A stretch of 64,000 nucleotides of DNA from positions 1-64,000 of the forward strand of contig NZ_JACHLB010000010.1 of the NCBI RefSeq assembly GCF_014207905.1, written 5' to 3'. Of this stretch, positions 1 to 7,091 are shown one piece after another (within the stretch, counting starts at the first letter, position 1; each line of letters starts with the position of its first letter). Source of the DNA: Flavobacterium notoginsengisoli (GTDB lineage: Bacteria; Bacteroidota; Bacteroidia; Flavobacteriales; Flavobacteriaceae). Made by a program: the position numbers and the translations under genes. The notes beneath the pieces are model-generated. The model was not told the origin of the DNA and did no database searches. It saw only the letters and a program-made list of their open reading frames with translations.

Positions 1-83
1 GGTCAGTTTAAATTGAAAAGGAGTGGTCAGTTTGACCCGAAATCGGTGGTCACTTTATGCTGAAAAAGCGTGGTCAATTTGAC
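1..83. repeat. Four GGTCAnTTT direct repeats, probable IS21-type element terminus
   Basis: GGTCAGTTT at 1-9 and 25-33, GGTCACTTT at 48-56 and GGTCAATTT at 72-80 recur with a 23-24 bp period. Three are preceded by TG or GTG and two are followed by GAC. Multiple spaced copies of a short motif starting TGGTCA are typical of the ends of IS21-family elements, which bind transposase at several terminal sites. The body of the element, if present, lies left of the window. The family assignment is inference; the repeats themselves are seen. Confidence 0.5.
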
Positions 84-136
84 CGCTTTTTCCAACCAAT
101 AACCTTAAACCTTCAAAAGGCAATACTTAAATCATC

Positions 137-1012
137 ATGGCAAAATCTTGGAATAAAACAAATATAGCAGTCCAATATTTAATGTGGTCAAGTCTACTGA
201 TATTTACTTACTTTGTATCAGGAATTATCTTTGGTGGAAACCACATCTGGATGAGCTTAACAATACAGCTTTCCACAATTTTAGCAACGTACTGCTTCAT
301 TTATATTACAAAATGCAAAAAAATAGGTGTCGGTTTTCTATACGTCATTTTCCCTCTACTGGTTCTACTTATAATGCCTTTATTTTTCTTTAATGATGCG
401 CTAAAATTTACCTGGATTTATCTTCTTACAGTTCCCTTTTTTTTTATGCTTACCTGGTTTTTATATCCGAGAAAAAAAATAGCACATTTAATTATATTTG
501 TGTTACCAGTGATTTTTTCTTTTTATTTATTCCCAAATGTATTGACCTACATCAATAATTTAAATCCAAAAACAGGCAGTGAGTTTCCGGAAATAAAATT
601 TACAGATATCAATAAAAGATCATTTAAGGTAGATCGTGACAAAATTGTGCTTTTAGATTTCTGGTCAACGAAATGTGGTATATGTTATAAAAAATTTCCA
701 GATTTAGAAAAACTCTTTCTTAAATATCATGGGAATAAAAATGTTCAAATATATTCAGTACATGTACCATATCCTTACGATGATTTTCAAAAAACAAAAT
801 CTATGGTTATAAATTTAGGTTATAAATTTCCAACCATTTTTGCAGTTTCCAAAAATGAAACACTCAATAAATTGAACTTTAATGCTTTCCCTCATTATGT
901 GATAATCAAAAACAACAAAATAGAGTATTCCGGATTTTTACAAATTCAGGATAATTTAATAGTGGGTAATGCAGAAAAAGAAATAGACAAGCTGTTGCTT
1001 ATGAAAAACTAG
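137..1012 (+). CDS. Membrane-anchored thioredoxin-like (TlpA/redoxin-type) protein
   Basis: The first ~135 residues are about four to five hydrophobic membrane segments (roughly 12-32, 40-58, 65-85, 91-109, 116-134). The C-terminal ~145 residues look like a thioredoxin fold: FTDINKRSF strand, VLLDFWSTKCGIC with the redox pair C180/C183, and a late Phe-Pro (NAFPHYV) in the cis-proline position. This predicts a periplasmic disulfide-exchange domain tethered to the inner membrane. The substrate is unknown. It is convergent with the MutS-like gene and lies between a possible IS end and a recombinase-bearing island edge, so it is probably accessory. It could be an electron-transfer partner of a product made by genes left of the window. 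Confidence 0.7.
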   Translation: MAKSWNKTNIAVQYLMWSSLLIFTYFVSGIIFGGNHIWMSLTIQLSTILATYCFIYITKCKKIGVGFLYVIFPLLVLLIMPLFFFNDALKFTWIYLLTVPFFFMLTWFLYPRKKIAHLIIFVLPVIFSFYLFPNVLTYINNLNPKTGSEFPEIKFTDINKRSFKVDRDKIVLLDFWSTKCGICYKKFPDLEKLFLKYHGNKNVQIYSVHVPYPYDDFQKTKSMVINLGYKFPTIFAVSKNETLNKLNFNAFPHYVIIKNNKIEYSGFLQIQDNLIVGNAEKEIDKLLLMKN

Positions 1013-1060
1013 ATATAAAAAAAGAATTTCCAGTCATTTCAAATCAAATTGCACCATTGA

Positions 1061-2326
1061 CTAAATTTTAGATTTTAATAATTTATTTAAACCGACTTTT
1101 TCAAATAAAATTCTTCCAACCTTAATATCTGACCAACCTTCTTTCAGTTTATAGGTAAAGGCAGGTGCATTATCAATTAATTCACAATCCAAATAGTAGG
1201 TTGAAACAGCAGTACTGGTAAGATCCTTTAGTCCCTGAATATGAGTAGATATAAAAAAATATGAATTAGGGTACAAAGTAAGCCCATTTATGGTAGTTAA
1301 ACATATTTCGAAGGCATCTTCAATATTTGTTCCGCTAAAAAGTTCATCAAAAACTGCAAAACATCTTTTTCCTTCGGACGCTTTCAAAACAACATTTTTT
1401 AGGTTCATAATTTCTGTCATAAAATGACTGTAACCATTTAAAATATTATCACGCTTATTAATTCCTATCGAAAAATTAGTGCAAAATGGAATTTCCCCCT
1501 TTGATGCTGGAATTCCAAAACCAAGATTTCCCAAATACACACATAGACTAACCGACTTCAAGAAAGTTGATTTACCCGACATGTTTGGCCCATTCAATAT
1601 AATAACGTTGGTAGAGGCAGCAAAGCTATTTTTGACCGGATTTTCAACTAATGGGTGGTAAAAATCAACAAGAGTTAAAGCTTTTTTTTCAAAAGTAGGA
1701 AAAACAAAATTTTTATCGACGATAGCTCTGCTAATAGACAAATAACTTTCAAACAAAAAAAGATCCTCCCAAAAAGGCTGGATCATATTATCTGACTTTA
1801 GTTTTAAAATTATAGCAATTAAATCTTTACTATCCTTATTTCTTAACTGCTTCTCTCTAATTATTTTTTCATATTTTTTTAATTGAAAACAAGAAAGGAA
1901 AGTTATAATTCTCTTTAAATCGGATCTATATGTCTCAGGGAAATCTCTTAAGTTAAGTCTTAAAAAGCAAATAGATTCAAGCCTGTGAAAAAATAATATT
2001 AATTGATTGATTTTATTATTCAAAAGTATTTCATCAGTACTAGGACCAAAAAAGAAATGGCGTTTGCTTTCAACTTGTTCTGATTTAAAATTATTTAGAA
2101 AGAAATGAACTTCATTTAAATATAGAACAGTATAGGAATATTTTTTTAGTATTTCTATATTGGAAATGAAGCCTTTTAAAATATACTGTCGCTCAATAAT
2201 TTGACTTTCACTTTTTAGAGATGTTTCTAATATACTAAGGATTTTATTTCTGGTAAATGAATTTAAAGAATAATCAAAAATAGGTAATACTTCTTTTTTT
2301 ATATTTAAATCCTCAATATTACTCAT
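1061..2326 (-). CDS. Short MutS-family ATPase
   Basis: The C-terminal half carries a MutS domain V ATPase: Walker A GPNMSGKST at residues 246-254, Walker B FAVFDE at 323-328 followed by SGTN, and a FFISTHIQGL segment near 357-366. The N-terminal ~240 residues look helical, like a MutS core/lever, but the mismatch-recognition domain is absent: 421 aa versus about 850 for MutS. It is therefore not the housekeeping mismatch repair MutS. Short MutS-related proteins with unknown roles are common in Bacteroidota accessory regions. A DNA-junction or mobile-element function is possible but not shown. The start at 2326 follows the last in-frame upstream stop closely. Confidence 0.75.
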   Translation of the reverse strand: MSNIEDLNIKKEVLPIFDYSLNSFTRNKILSILETSLKSESQIIERQYILKGFISNIEILKKYSYTVLYLNEVHFFLNNFKSEQVESKRHFFFGPSTDEILLNNKINQLILFFHRLESICFLRLNLRDFPETYRSDLKRIITFLSCFQLKKYEKIIREKQLRNKDSKDLIAIILKLKSDNMIQPFWEDLFLFESYLSISRAIVDKNFVFPTFEKKALTLVDFYHPLVENPVKNSFAASTNVIILNGPNMSGKSTFLKSVSLCVYLGNLGFGIPASKGEIPFCTNFSIGINKRDNILNGYSHFMTEIMNLKNVVLKASEGKRCFAVFDELFSGTNIEDAFEICLTTINGLTLYPNSYFFISTHIQGLKDLTSTAVSTYYLDCELIDNAPAFTYKLKEGWSDIKVGRILFEKVGLNKLLKSKI

Positions 2327-2509
2327 ACTTACCCTTTTACAATTTTACTGCACTAAATATTTGAAATCACTTGGTAACATTATAGCTATGTCAATTAAAT
2401 TGTAATTTATGTAAAATATTTTTATAAAGCAATATTGTTTTTTCCTAATACGAGCAATATTGTTATGATGGTACCAACATCCCCGAACTAGAAAAGATAC
2501 TGAGCGACA

Positions 2510-2534
2510 TTTTAGAAATATAATATTTCTAAAA
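2510..2534. repeat. Perfect 12-bp AT-rich inverted repeat around a TAA
   Basis: TTTTAGAAATAT (2510-2521) and ATATTTCTAAAA (2523-2534) are perfectly complementary around one base. On the plus strand a 24-codon open stretch from 2449 (ending NIPELEKILSDILEI) terminates at the TAA in the centre. This may be the tail of a lost gene. No start or family can be assigned. Confidence 0.4.
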
Positions 2535-2587
2535 TCAGAAACGGCAGATATTTCCAATACACCAAATAACAGGTATGCAAAAGAAAA

Positions 2588-2608
2588 CCCTCTTAAAATT
2601 TAAGAGGG
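2588..2608 (-). terminator. Intrinsic terminator of the histone H1-like gene
   Basis: CCCTCTTAAA (2588-2597) pairs with TTTAAGAGGG (2599-2608). On the minus strand the stem is followed by TTTTCTTTT. It lies 25 bp beyond the stop of the H1-like gene. Confidence 0.7.
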
Positions 2609-2632
2609 CCTCCAACCAAAAAATAAAGCAAA

Positions 2633-2809
2633 TTATTTTTTCGATTCCTCGATAGAAACTTTTCTGAACTCTTTTAATAATTTTTCAAGTTCTAAAGTAG
2701 ATTTGCGTGCTCTTGGCCCGGCAGCTTTAATACCTTTCTCAATTAATGATTCAGATTCGCTTTTGAATGTTTCAAATTCTGCATTAATTTTTTCCAGCAA
2801 ATTTTTCAT
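2633..2809 (-). CDS. Histone H1-like (Hc1-type) small basic DNA-binding protein
   Basis: The 58-codon ORF reads MKNLLEKINAEFETFKSESE at the start, has a central KGIKAAGPRARKSTLELEKL and ends EFRKVSIEESKK. The pattern of an acidic helical start, an AAG.RARK core and a lysine-rich end matches the short Hc1/histone H1-like proteins widespread in Bacteroidota, which are thought to bind and compact DNA. A TACTTTTG promoter box lies 26 bp upstream of the start and an intrinsic terminator lies downstream, so it is a stand-alone transcription unit. The gene is easily missed because of its size. Family recognition is from memory of the motif. Confidence 0.8.
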   Translation of the reverse strand: MKNLLEKINAEFETFKSESESLIEKGIKAAGPRARKSTLELEKLLKEFRKVSIEESKK

Positions 2810-2834
2810 AAAAAGTGTTTAATTAATTAAGCCG

Positions 2835-2842
2835 CAAAAGTA
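2835..2842 (-). promoter_or_regulatory. Bacteroidota -7 box (TACTTTTG) of the H1-like gene
   Basis: The minus strand reads TACTTTTG, matching the flavobacterial -7 consensus TAnnTTTG, 26 bp before the ATG at 2809. No clear -33 TTTG was found. Confidence 0.55.
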
Positions 2843-2885
2843 TAAATTTTGATATTACATCTCCACAAAATATAAAAAACATACA

Positions 2886-3332
2886 TTAACATTCAGCACA
2901 AAAAGAAATCTTGCGTGATAACTGATAAAAGGGATAAATAGAGGCCAGACCGATAATTAGTATCGGTTGAGCTGCTAGGCGAAACCCTTCATTCCAAACA
3001 TTTTCGTAAGTATCCCATGCTGTTTCCCTATCTATAAATATTTCCATGTCTATTATTAAGCAGGAGGACATAAGAACAAATGCTGTTGTTGCGGTGCTCA
3101 AAATCCTATTAGAAGTTATTGCAAAGAATACAATATTCATTAGACATATAAAAGCCATAGACGGTATTGCAAAAAGAAACAAATCAATAAATATATCATA
3201 ATCTAGCCATGCATAAGTCCCCTTTGACCGGTAATCCCATAAAGCCCATCCTCCCTGTATTAAAATAACAAGGGTTGTAAAAAGAAAAAGAAAAGATAGT
3301 TGCCAGATACTTTTAGGGAATCTTTTTTTCAT
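2886..3332 (-). CDS. Four-helix membrane protein of unknown function
   Basis: A 148-residue protein with four hydrophobic segments (about 11-30, 46-73, 78-97, 120-138) and a basic N-terminus (MKKRFPK), so the N-terminus is probably cytoplasmic. It has a final CAEC. No family was recognised. It lies alone on the minus strand in the recombinase-associated region with about 75 bp to the H1-like gene. It could be an accessory inner-membrane protein. Confidence 0.55.
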   Translation of the reverse strand: MKKRFPKSIWQLSFLFLFTTLVILIQGGWALWDYRSKGTYAWLDYDIFIDLFLFAIPSMAFICLMNIVFFAITSNRILSTATTAFVLMSSCLIIDMEIFIDRETAWDTYENVWNEGFRLAAQPILIIGLASIYPFYQLSRKISFCAEC

Positions 3333-3468
3333 ATGATATACTGAAGTGAGTTTTTATTAGTTATAAATTATATTAGGATTACGAATAGCTAAATTTTGAT
3401 CCGACAAATAATGGGAAAAAAATAATCTGCCATGCCTTATAAAAATAAAAAAGAAAAAGATAAAAAAA

Positions 3469-3488
3469 GCAGCTCATTGCAGAGCTGC
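3469..3488 (-). terminator. Intrinsic terminator of the 129-aa secreted protein gene
   Basis: GCAGCTC (3469-3475) pairs with GAGCTGC (3482-3488). On the minus strand the stem is followed by seven T residues (plus-strand A run 3462-3468). Confidence 0.8.
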
Positions 3489-3536
3489 TATTAGTCAACC
3501 CGGTTTTGAGCTGTTCTTAATTGTGGGGGCAAAAAA

Positions 3537-3926
3537 TTAACGACGGAAAGACGGACTCTCGTTTACAGATTCGTCTATCCTAAGAGTTTTTATTTTTTTA
3601 GCAGGAACTTTAATTTCATGTTTGGCAATGCTGCCATTTTCCTTCACTTCTAAAAAGTAAGTTCCGGCTGCATAGCCCTCTAAACTTATTGTTTTTGAAA
3701 CCTCTAATTTATTTATTGTTGATTCATAAATTAGATGGTGCTGGTGATCGTAAATGAATAAAGACGCTTCTTCGGCAGAACTTAGAATAATGCTGACTGT
3801 TTTTCCATTTCCAGTTTCAATTTTTAAGGTGCGGTCAGCTTTTCTGTTAGAGGCATATGTAAAAGATACCAGCATTAGAAAAACGGTAAGTAAAGTTTTT
3901 TTAGTTGTATTTATTTTTTTTGTCAT
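3537..3926 (-). CDS. Small exported protein with a DUF3244/sorting-domain-like beta fold
   Basis: After a signal peptide (residues 1-~25, ending SFTYAS) comes about 80 residues of predicted beta strands: VSIILSSAEEASLFIYDHQHH, then YAAGTYFLEVKENG, then HEIKVPAKK. This resembles the DUF3244 / T9SS type-A-like beta sandwich found in many small Bacteroidota periplasmic proteins. No catalytic residues are visible. It has its own terminator. It may bind another envelope protein; its function is unknown. Confidence 0.6.
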   Translation of the reverse strand: MTKKINTTKKTLLTVFLMLVSFTYASNRKADRTLKIETGNGKTVSIILSSAEEASLFIYDHQHHLIYESTINKLEVSKTISLEGYAAGTYFLEVKENGSIAKHEIKVPAKKIKTLRIDESVNESPSFRR

Positions 3927-4516
3927 TGGGCAATATTTTATTCTCTAGTTAAATTTGGAGTGCAAAATTATAAATAAATTATTGCTTTTTTTAACACAAT
4001 TAGCTGAATTGCAAATAGTTCAACATTTCCTCCAAAACACAAATGCAAAATTTAATATTTATATATGTTTTTACGCATTTTTATCACAAAAACCACTTAT
4101 TTCACTGATTATTAATATGGTAAAAAAGCATCGCTTACATTTTATTTCGTTAGAAAATCAACAAGATCATTACTAAAAAATCTGTATAACTCTATTTTGC
4201 CAATCAAATAAAATTATTTAAATTGCAGTTATCAATTCATCAATAAAATTTAATTTATGAATGATAAAATATATAAATACCGTGGTTGGTATTTATATAA
4301 TACGCAGTCCTGTCACTCTCATGCAGGACTGCATTAAAATTATCATCTTAACTTGTATATATTTTAATTAAATTTTAACTTAACATTTAATTCTGTTTTT
4401 AAAATCCCTGCAAGAGACTGCAGGGATTTTTTTTGATTCCTTAATCCTAAAAACTCATTTGGATTCTATTCCAATAAATAAAGTCAGGCTTAACCAGCTA
4501 TCTGTAATTCCGATCT
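3927..4516. other. 590-bp gene-free stretch with three stacked hairpins
   Basis: No convincing gene is present. Three perfect stems occur: 4271-4281 with 4288-4298 (11 bp), 4304-4312 with 4324-4332 (9 bp, GCAGTCCTG), and 4401-4412 with 4419-4430 (12 bp) followed by an eight-T run. The last is a strong plus-strand intrinsic terminator although no plus-strand gene precedes it. A small structured RNA is one explanation. A relic of a deleted gene is another. Confidence 0.45.
4401..4434 (+). terminator. Strong intrinsic terminator without an upstream gene
   Basis: AAAATCCCTGCA (4401-4412) pairs with TGCAGGGATTTT (4419-4430), followed by T through 4434. The A-rich flank means it could also work for the minus strand, but the nearest minus-strand gene stops at 4517, upstream of it in that direction, so it may end that gene's transcript. 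Confidence 0.65.
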
Positions 4517-4846
4517 TCATTCATATAAAAATGCAATAAAAATCAAATTAATCTTTACAAGATAGTGCAGATAATATTTATTGACATCCTCGGTTTCGGG
4601 AATAAAATCATTAAGCTTTCCTAAAAAATAATTACCCTGATCAAATTCTAGAAACATCAATTCCATTTGAGATCTGATGTTTTCTAGTTCAGACATAAGT
4701 GTAAAAAAATCCTCGTGCCATTTTTCAAGAGATTCCATATAGAAATCATCCTTAAAATCCCTACTTTGAATGGGAACCAATTCAACTGCGGAAAGCTCTT
4801 CTAAAAAGGATTCTGATTTTTGAATAAAAAAATCGGTTGCTTTCAT
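4517..4846 (-). CDS. Hypothetical acidic helical protein
   Basis: A 109-residue protein, acidic and mostly helical, rich in Phe, Leu and Glu (FLEELSAVELV, WHEDFFTLMSELENIRSQ). It has no signal peptide and no recognised motif. The last 15 residues are hydrophobic (LVKINLIFIAFLYE). It ends before a bidirectional terminator at 4401-4434. Its function is not recognised. It belongs to the accessory island context next to a recombinase. Confidence 0.5.
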   Translation of the reverse strand: MKATDFFIQKSESFLEELSAVELVPIQSRDFKDDFYMESLEKWHEDFFTLMSELENIRSQMELMFLEFDQGNYFLGKLNDFIPETEDVNKYYLHYLVKINLIFIAFLYE

Positions 4847-5108
4847 AATTGATGTGGCTTATTAATAATTATATAATCTTTTTCCTGTTTAAAATAAGAA
4901 TAATACGTCGTTAGTCTAAGATAATAATATTTTTCATCCGTGCTGTATAATGCATACATCTATAATCTTAATATTCGATTAAAATTAAAATGATATCCAA
5001 AAAAAACTAATAAACCAATTCTATTTTGGAAGGGGAGAGAAAGCCACTTAATGCCAAAAAAGTCTTAGGAGAGCCATGCGGATAGTTTTGAAGTGATACT
5101 GCAATAAA

Positions 5109-5131
5109 TTCGACAATTGATCTATGTCGAA
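5109..5131. repeat. Inverted repeat TTCGACA/TGTCGAA upstream of the recombinase cassette
   Basis: TTCGACA (5109-5115) and TGTCGAA (5125-5131) are separated by 9 bp, just upstream of the small ORF at 5150. It could be a binding site for the element's own recombinase or a repressor. Only the repeat is seen. Confidence 0.35.
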
Positions 5132-5149
5132 CTATTAATATGCAGAGTG

Positions 5150-5308
5150 ATGAATGAATTTGAATTAGAAAAGATTACGGTAGAAGATGCTTTTCAGAGA
5201 TTGAAAGATGCAGGAATAGACGTAACACATGAAGACGTAGTGTTAATAATGGAATTCTTACACTATTTAACGTATTTTGTCATAAAAAAACACTTTAAAC
5301 TTCCTTAA
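5150..5308 (+). CDS. Small protein accompanying the serine recombinase
   Basis: A 52-residue protein beginning MNEFELEKITVEDAFQRL. The pattern ITVEDAFQRLKDAGIDVTHEDVVLIMEFL resembles tiny helical proteins often found beside mobile-element genes in Bacteroidota. The upstream in-frame start at 5117 adds 11 residues of no visible domain character and lies within the inverted-repeat region, so ATG 5150 is preferred. It is 62 bp upstream of the recombinase gene in the same orientation, so it may be co-transcribed and act as a recombination accessory factor. That role is inference from position only. Confidence 0.55.
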   Translation: MNEFELEKITVEDAFQRLKDAGIDVTHEDVVLIMEFLHYLTYFVIKKHFKLP

Positions 5309-5370
5309 ATGTTTTACCTTTATCTTCTTAAAATCCTATGTTTACAGTACTTTAACAAAATTTTGATGCT

Positions 5371-6942
5371 ATGAAAAGCGCAATTTTATACATCCGCGTG
5401 TCAACTGATGAACAGGCGGACAAAGGATATTCACAGCGTGATCAGGATGAGCGCCTGCGAAGATACTGCAGCACACAAAATATGCAGGTTGACAAAGTTA
5501 TTTTTGAGGACCATTCTGCAAAATCTTTTAAACGTCCGGAGTGGCAGCGACTTCTTGCTGGATTAAAAAAAAGTAAGGCAAGAGCTGACTATATTCTATT
5601 TACTAAGTGGGATCGTTTCAGTAGAAATGCGGGAGATGCTTATCAGATGATAAATATCCTTAATGGTTTGGGGGTTGAACCACAGGCGGTAGAACAGCCG
5701 CTTGATCTAACCATCCCAGAGAATAAAATGATGCTTGCAATTTATCTTGCTGCCCCGGAAGTTGAAAATGACAGGCGAGCCTTGAATACGTTTTACGGTA
5801 TGCGGCGTGCAAGAAAAGAAGGAAGGGTTTTGGGACTGGCGCCATATGGCTATATAAACCGCACAAAAGAAAATGGTAAAAAGTACATTGCCGTTAAAGA
5901 ACCTGAAGCGGGCAATATACAATGGGCATTTGAGGAAATTGCTAAAGGGATTCGTTCTGCGGATCAAGTCCGTCTTGCTGTCAATAAAAGAGGGGGACGA
6001 AAAATAAGCAAGAGCGCTTTTCACGTATCGCTCCGTAATGCTGTTTATTGTGGAAAGGTTTTCATCAGAAAATTCAAAGATGAGGAAGCTCATTTTGTAC
6101 CTGGTCTGCACGAACCATTGATTTCAGAAGCAATGTTCTATAAAGTACAAAGTATAATAGATGGAAATGTAAGGCATGCTCGCCCTAAGGCAAAAATATT
6201 ATCAGATGATAACTTACCATTGAGAGGATTTCTTGAATGTCCTGACTGCGGTAGAAATTTGACGGGAAGTGCTTCAAAAGGATCAAAAGGAGGATACTAC
6301 TACTATTATCATTGTATCCCTAAGTGTGGATTTAGAAAAAGTGCTGTTAAAGCAAACGCAATATTTGAGAAAGATTTAGAAAAATATGAATTTCCTACCG
6401 TCATTCAAGAGATATTACATGACGTTATGATGCTTAATTATAAAAACTTTGGTTCAGTATTTGAAAATAGGAGAAGCAAAATTGTTGCAGAAATTGATCG
6501 CTTCACAATTAAACTGACAAAGGCAAGGGAGTTGCTTTTAGCTGAAAAAATTGATGCAGAGGACTATAAAGAAATAAAGGAAGAATGTAAAAAGAATATT
6601 GAGGGTTTAGAAGATGAATTATCAACTTATATGGCTGAACAAAAAAATCGTAATATAAAGAGAAGTCTTGATGACGCTTTAACTTGTCTTTCAAAGCTCT
6701 CAAACCTATATAAACAGGGTGATATCGAGATAAAGAGAAGAGTAATAAGTTCGATATACCCCGAAAAATTGGTTTTTGACGGAACCACATATCGAACCCC
6801 AAGAATCAACACTATTGCTGAGAGCATTTTACTGATTAACAACAGTTTACTGGATAAAAAAAACCGAACAAGTAAGTCGTTTTCTTACTTGTCCGGTCTA
6901 GTAGCGGGAACAGGACTCGAACCTGTGACCTTCGGGTTATGA
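5371..6942 (+). CDS. Large serine recombinase (integrase-type)
   Basis: The resolvase catalytic domain occupies residues 1-~145: YIRVSTDEQ with nucleophile S11 and R9, and WDRFSR with R82/R85. A recombinase domain covers about 155-265 (GLAPYGY, AVNKRGGRKISKSAFHVSLRNAVYCG). A zinc ribbon has C290, C293, C315 and C319. A coiled-coil (about 370-445) and a C-terminal tail follow. Such enzymes catalyse site-specific integration or excision of mobile elements. The reading frame does not stop at the end of the element: the last residues (VAGTGLEPVTFGL) are encoded by the antisense of the 3' half of tRNA-fMet, ending at a TGA in its anticodon region. This places the gene directly at an attachment junction. 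The native C-terminus in the free element may differ. Confidence 0.9.
   Translation: MKSAILYIRVSTDEQADKGYSQRDQDERLRRYCSTQNMQVDKVIFEDHSAKSFKRPEWQRLLAGLKKSKARADYILFTKWDRFSRNAGDAYQMINILNGLGVEPQAVEQPLDLTIPENKMMLAIYLAAPEVENDRRALNTFYGMRRARKEGRVLGLAPYGYINRTKENGKKYIAVKEPEAGNIQWAFEEIAKGIRSADQVRLAVNKRGGRKISKSAFHVSLRNAVYCGKVFIRKFKDEEAHFVPGLHEPLISEAMFYKVQSIIDGNVRHARPKAKILSDDNLPLRGFLECPDCGRNLTGSASKGSKGGYYYYYHCIPKCGFRKSAVKANAIFEKDLEKYEFPTVIQEILHDVMMLNYKNFGSVFENRRSKIVAEIDRFTIKLTKARELLLAEKIDAEDYKEIKEECKKNIEGLEDELSTYMAEQKNRNIKRSLDDALTCLSKLSNLYKQGDIEIKRRVISSIYPEKLVFDGTTYRTPRINTIAESILLINNSLLDKKNRTSKSFSYLSGLVAGTGLEPVTFGL
6855..6896 (-). terminator. Terminator downstream of tRNA-fMet
   Basis: On the plus strand CCGAACAAGTAAG (6864-6876) pairs with CTTACTTGTCCGG (6884-6896), with one wobble pair. 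On the minus strand the stem is followed by a T run (plus A run 6856-6863). It lies inside the recombinase reading frame. Confidence 0.75.
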
Positions 6943-6974
6943 GCCCGACGAGCTGCCTACTGCTCTATCCCGCG
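6902..6974 (-). tRNA. Initiator tRNA-fMet(CAT)
   Basis: The 73-nt cloverleaf has acceptor CGCGGGA/TCCCGCT, D arm GAGC/GCTC, anticodon arm TCGGG-CTCATAA-CCCGA and T arm ACAGG-TTCGAGT-CCTGT. Initiator hallmarks are visible: a C1:U72 mismatch, an A11:U24 pair in the D stem, and three consecutive G:C pairs (GGG/CCC) next to the anticodon loop. CCA is not encoded. The 3' half overlaps the antisense of the recombinase C-terminal codons, marking it as an integration target. Confidence 0.95.
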
Positions 6975-7063
6975 ATGTTTCGGGTGCAAAGATACGTCGA
7001 TTTTTTAGATTTCCAACGAAAACTTTAAAAAATGTTTTATTTTCTGTATTAACTTGATATGAC

Positions 7064-7071
7064 TACCTTTG
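7064..7071 (+). promoter_or_regulatory. -7 box TACCTTTG upstream of era
   Basis: Matches TAnnTTTG, 20 bp before the era ATG. It would give a very short 5' leader. Confidence 0.6.
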
Positions 7072-7091
7072 CAGAATAAATAAAACAAAAA

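Noticed and set aside
2345..2557. 70-codon minus-strand ORF next to the MutS-like gene
   Set aside because: No recognisable domain, and it crosses the palindrome at 2510-2534. The opposite strand carries a better gene-like tail.
3955..4176. 73-codon plus-strand ORF
   Set aside because: Composition-driven (Ile/Phe/Lys-rich), in an AT-rich gap, no start signal or family likeness.
5707..6111. 134-codon minus-strand ORF inside the recombinase gene
   Set aside because: Shadow of the recombinase in another frame.
6902..6942. VAGTGLEPVTFGL protein end taken as a real domain
   Set aside because: It is the antisense reading of tRNA-fMet; kept only as evidence for the attachment junction.
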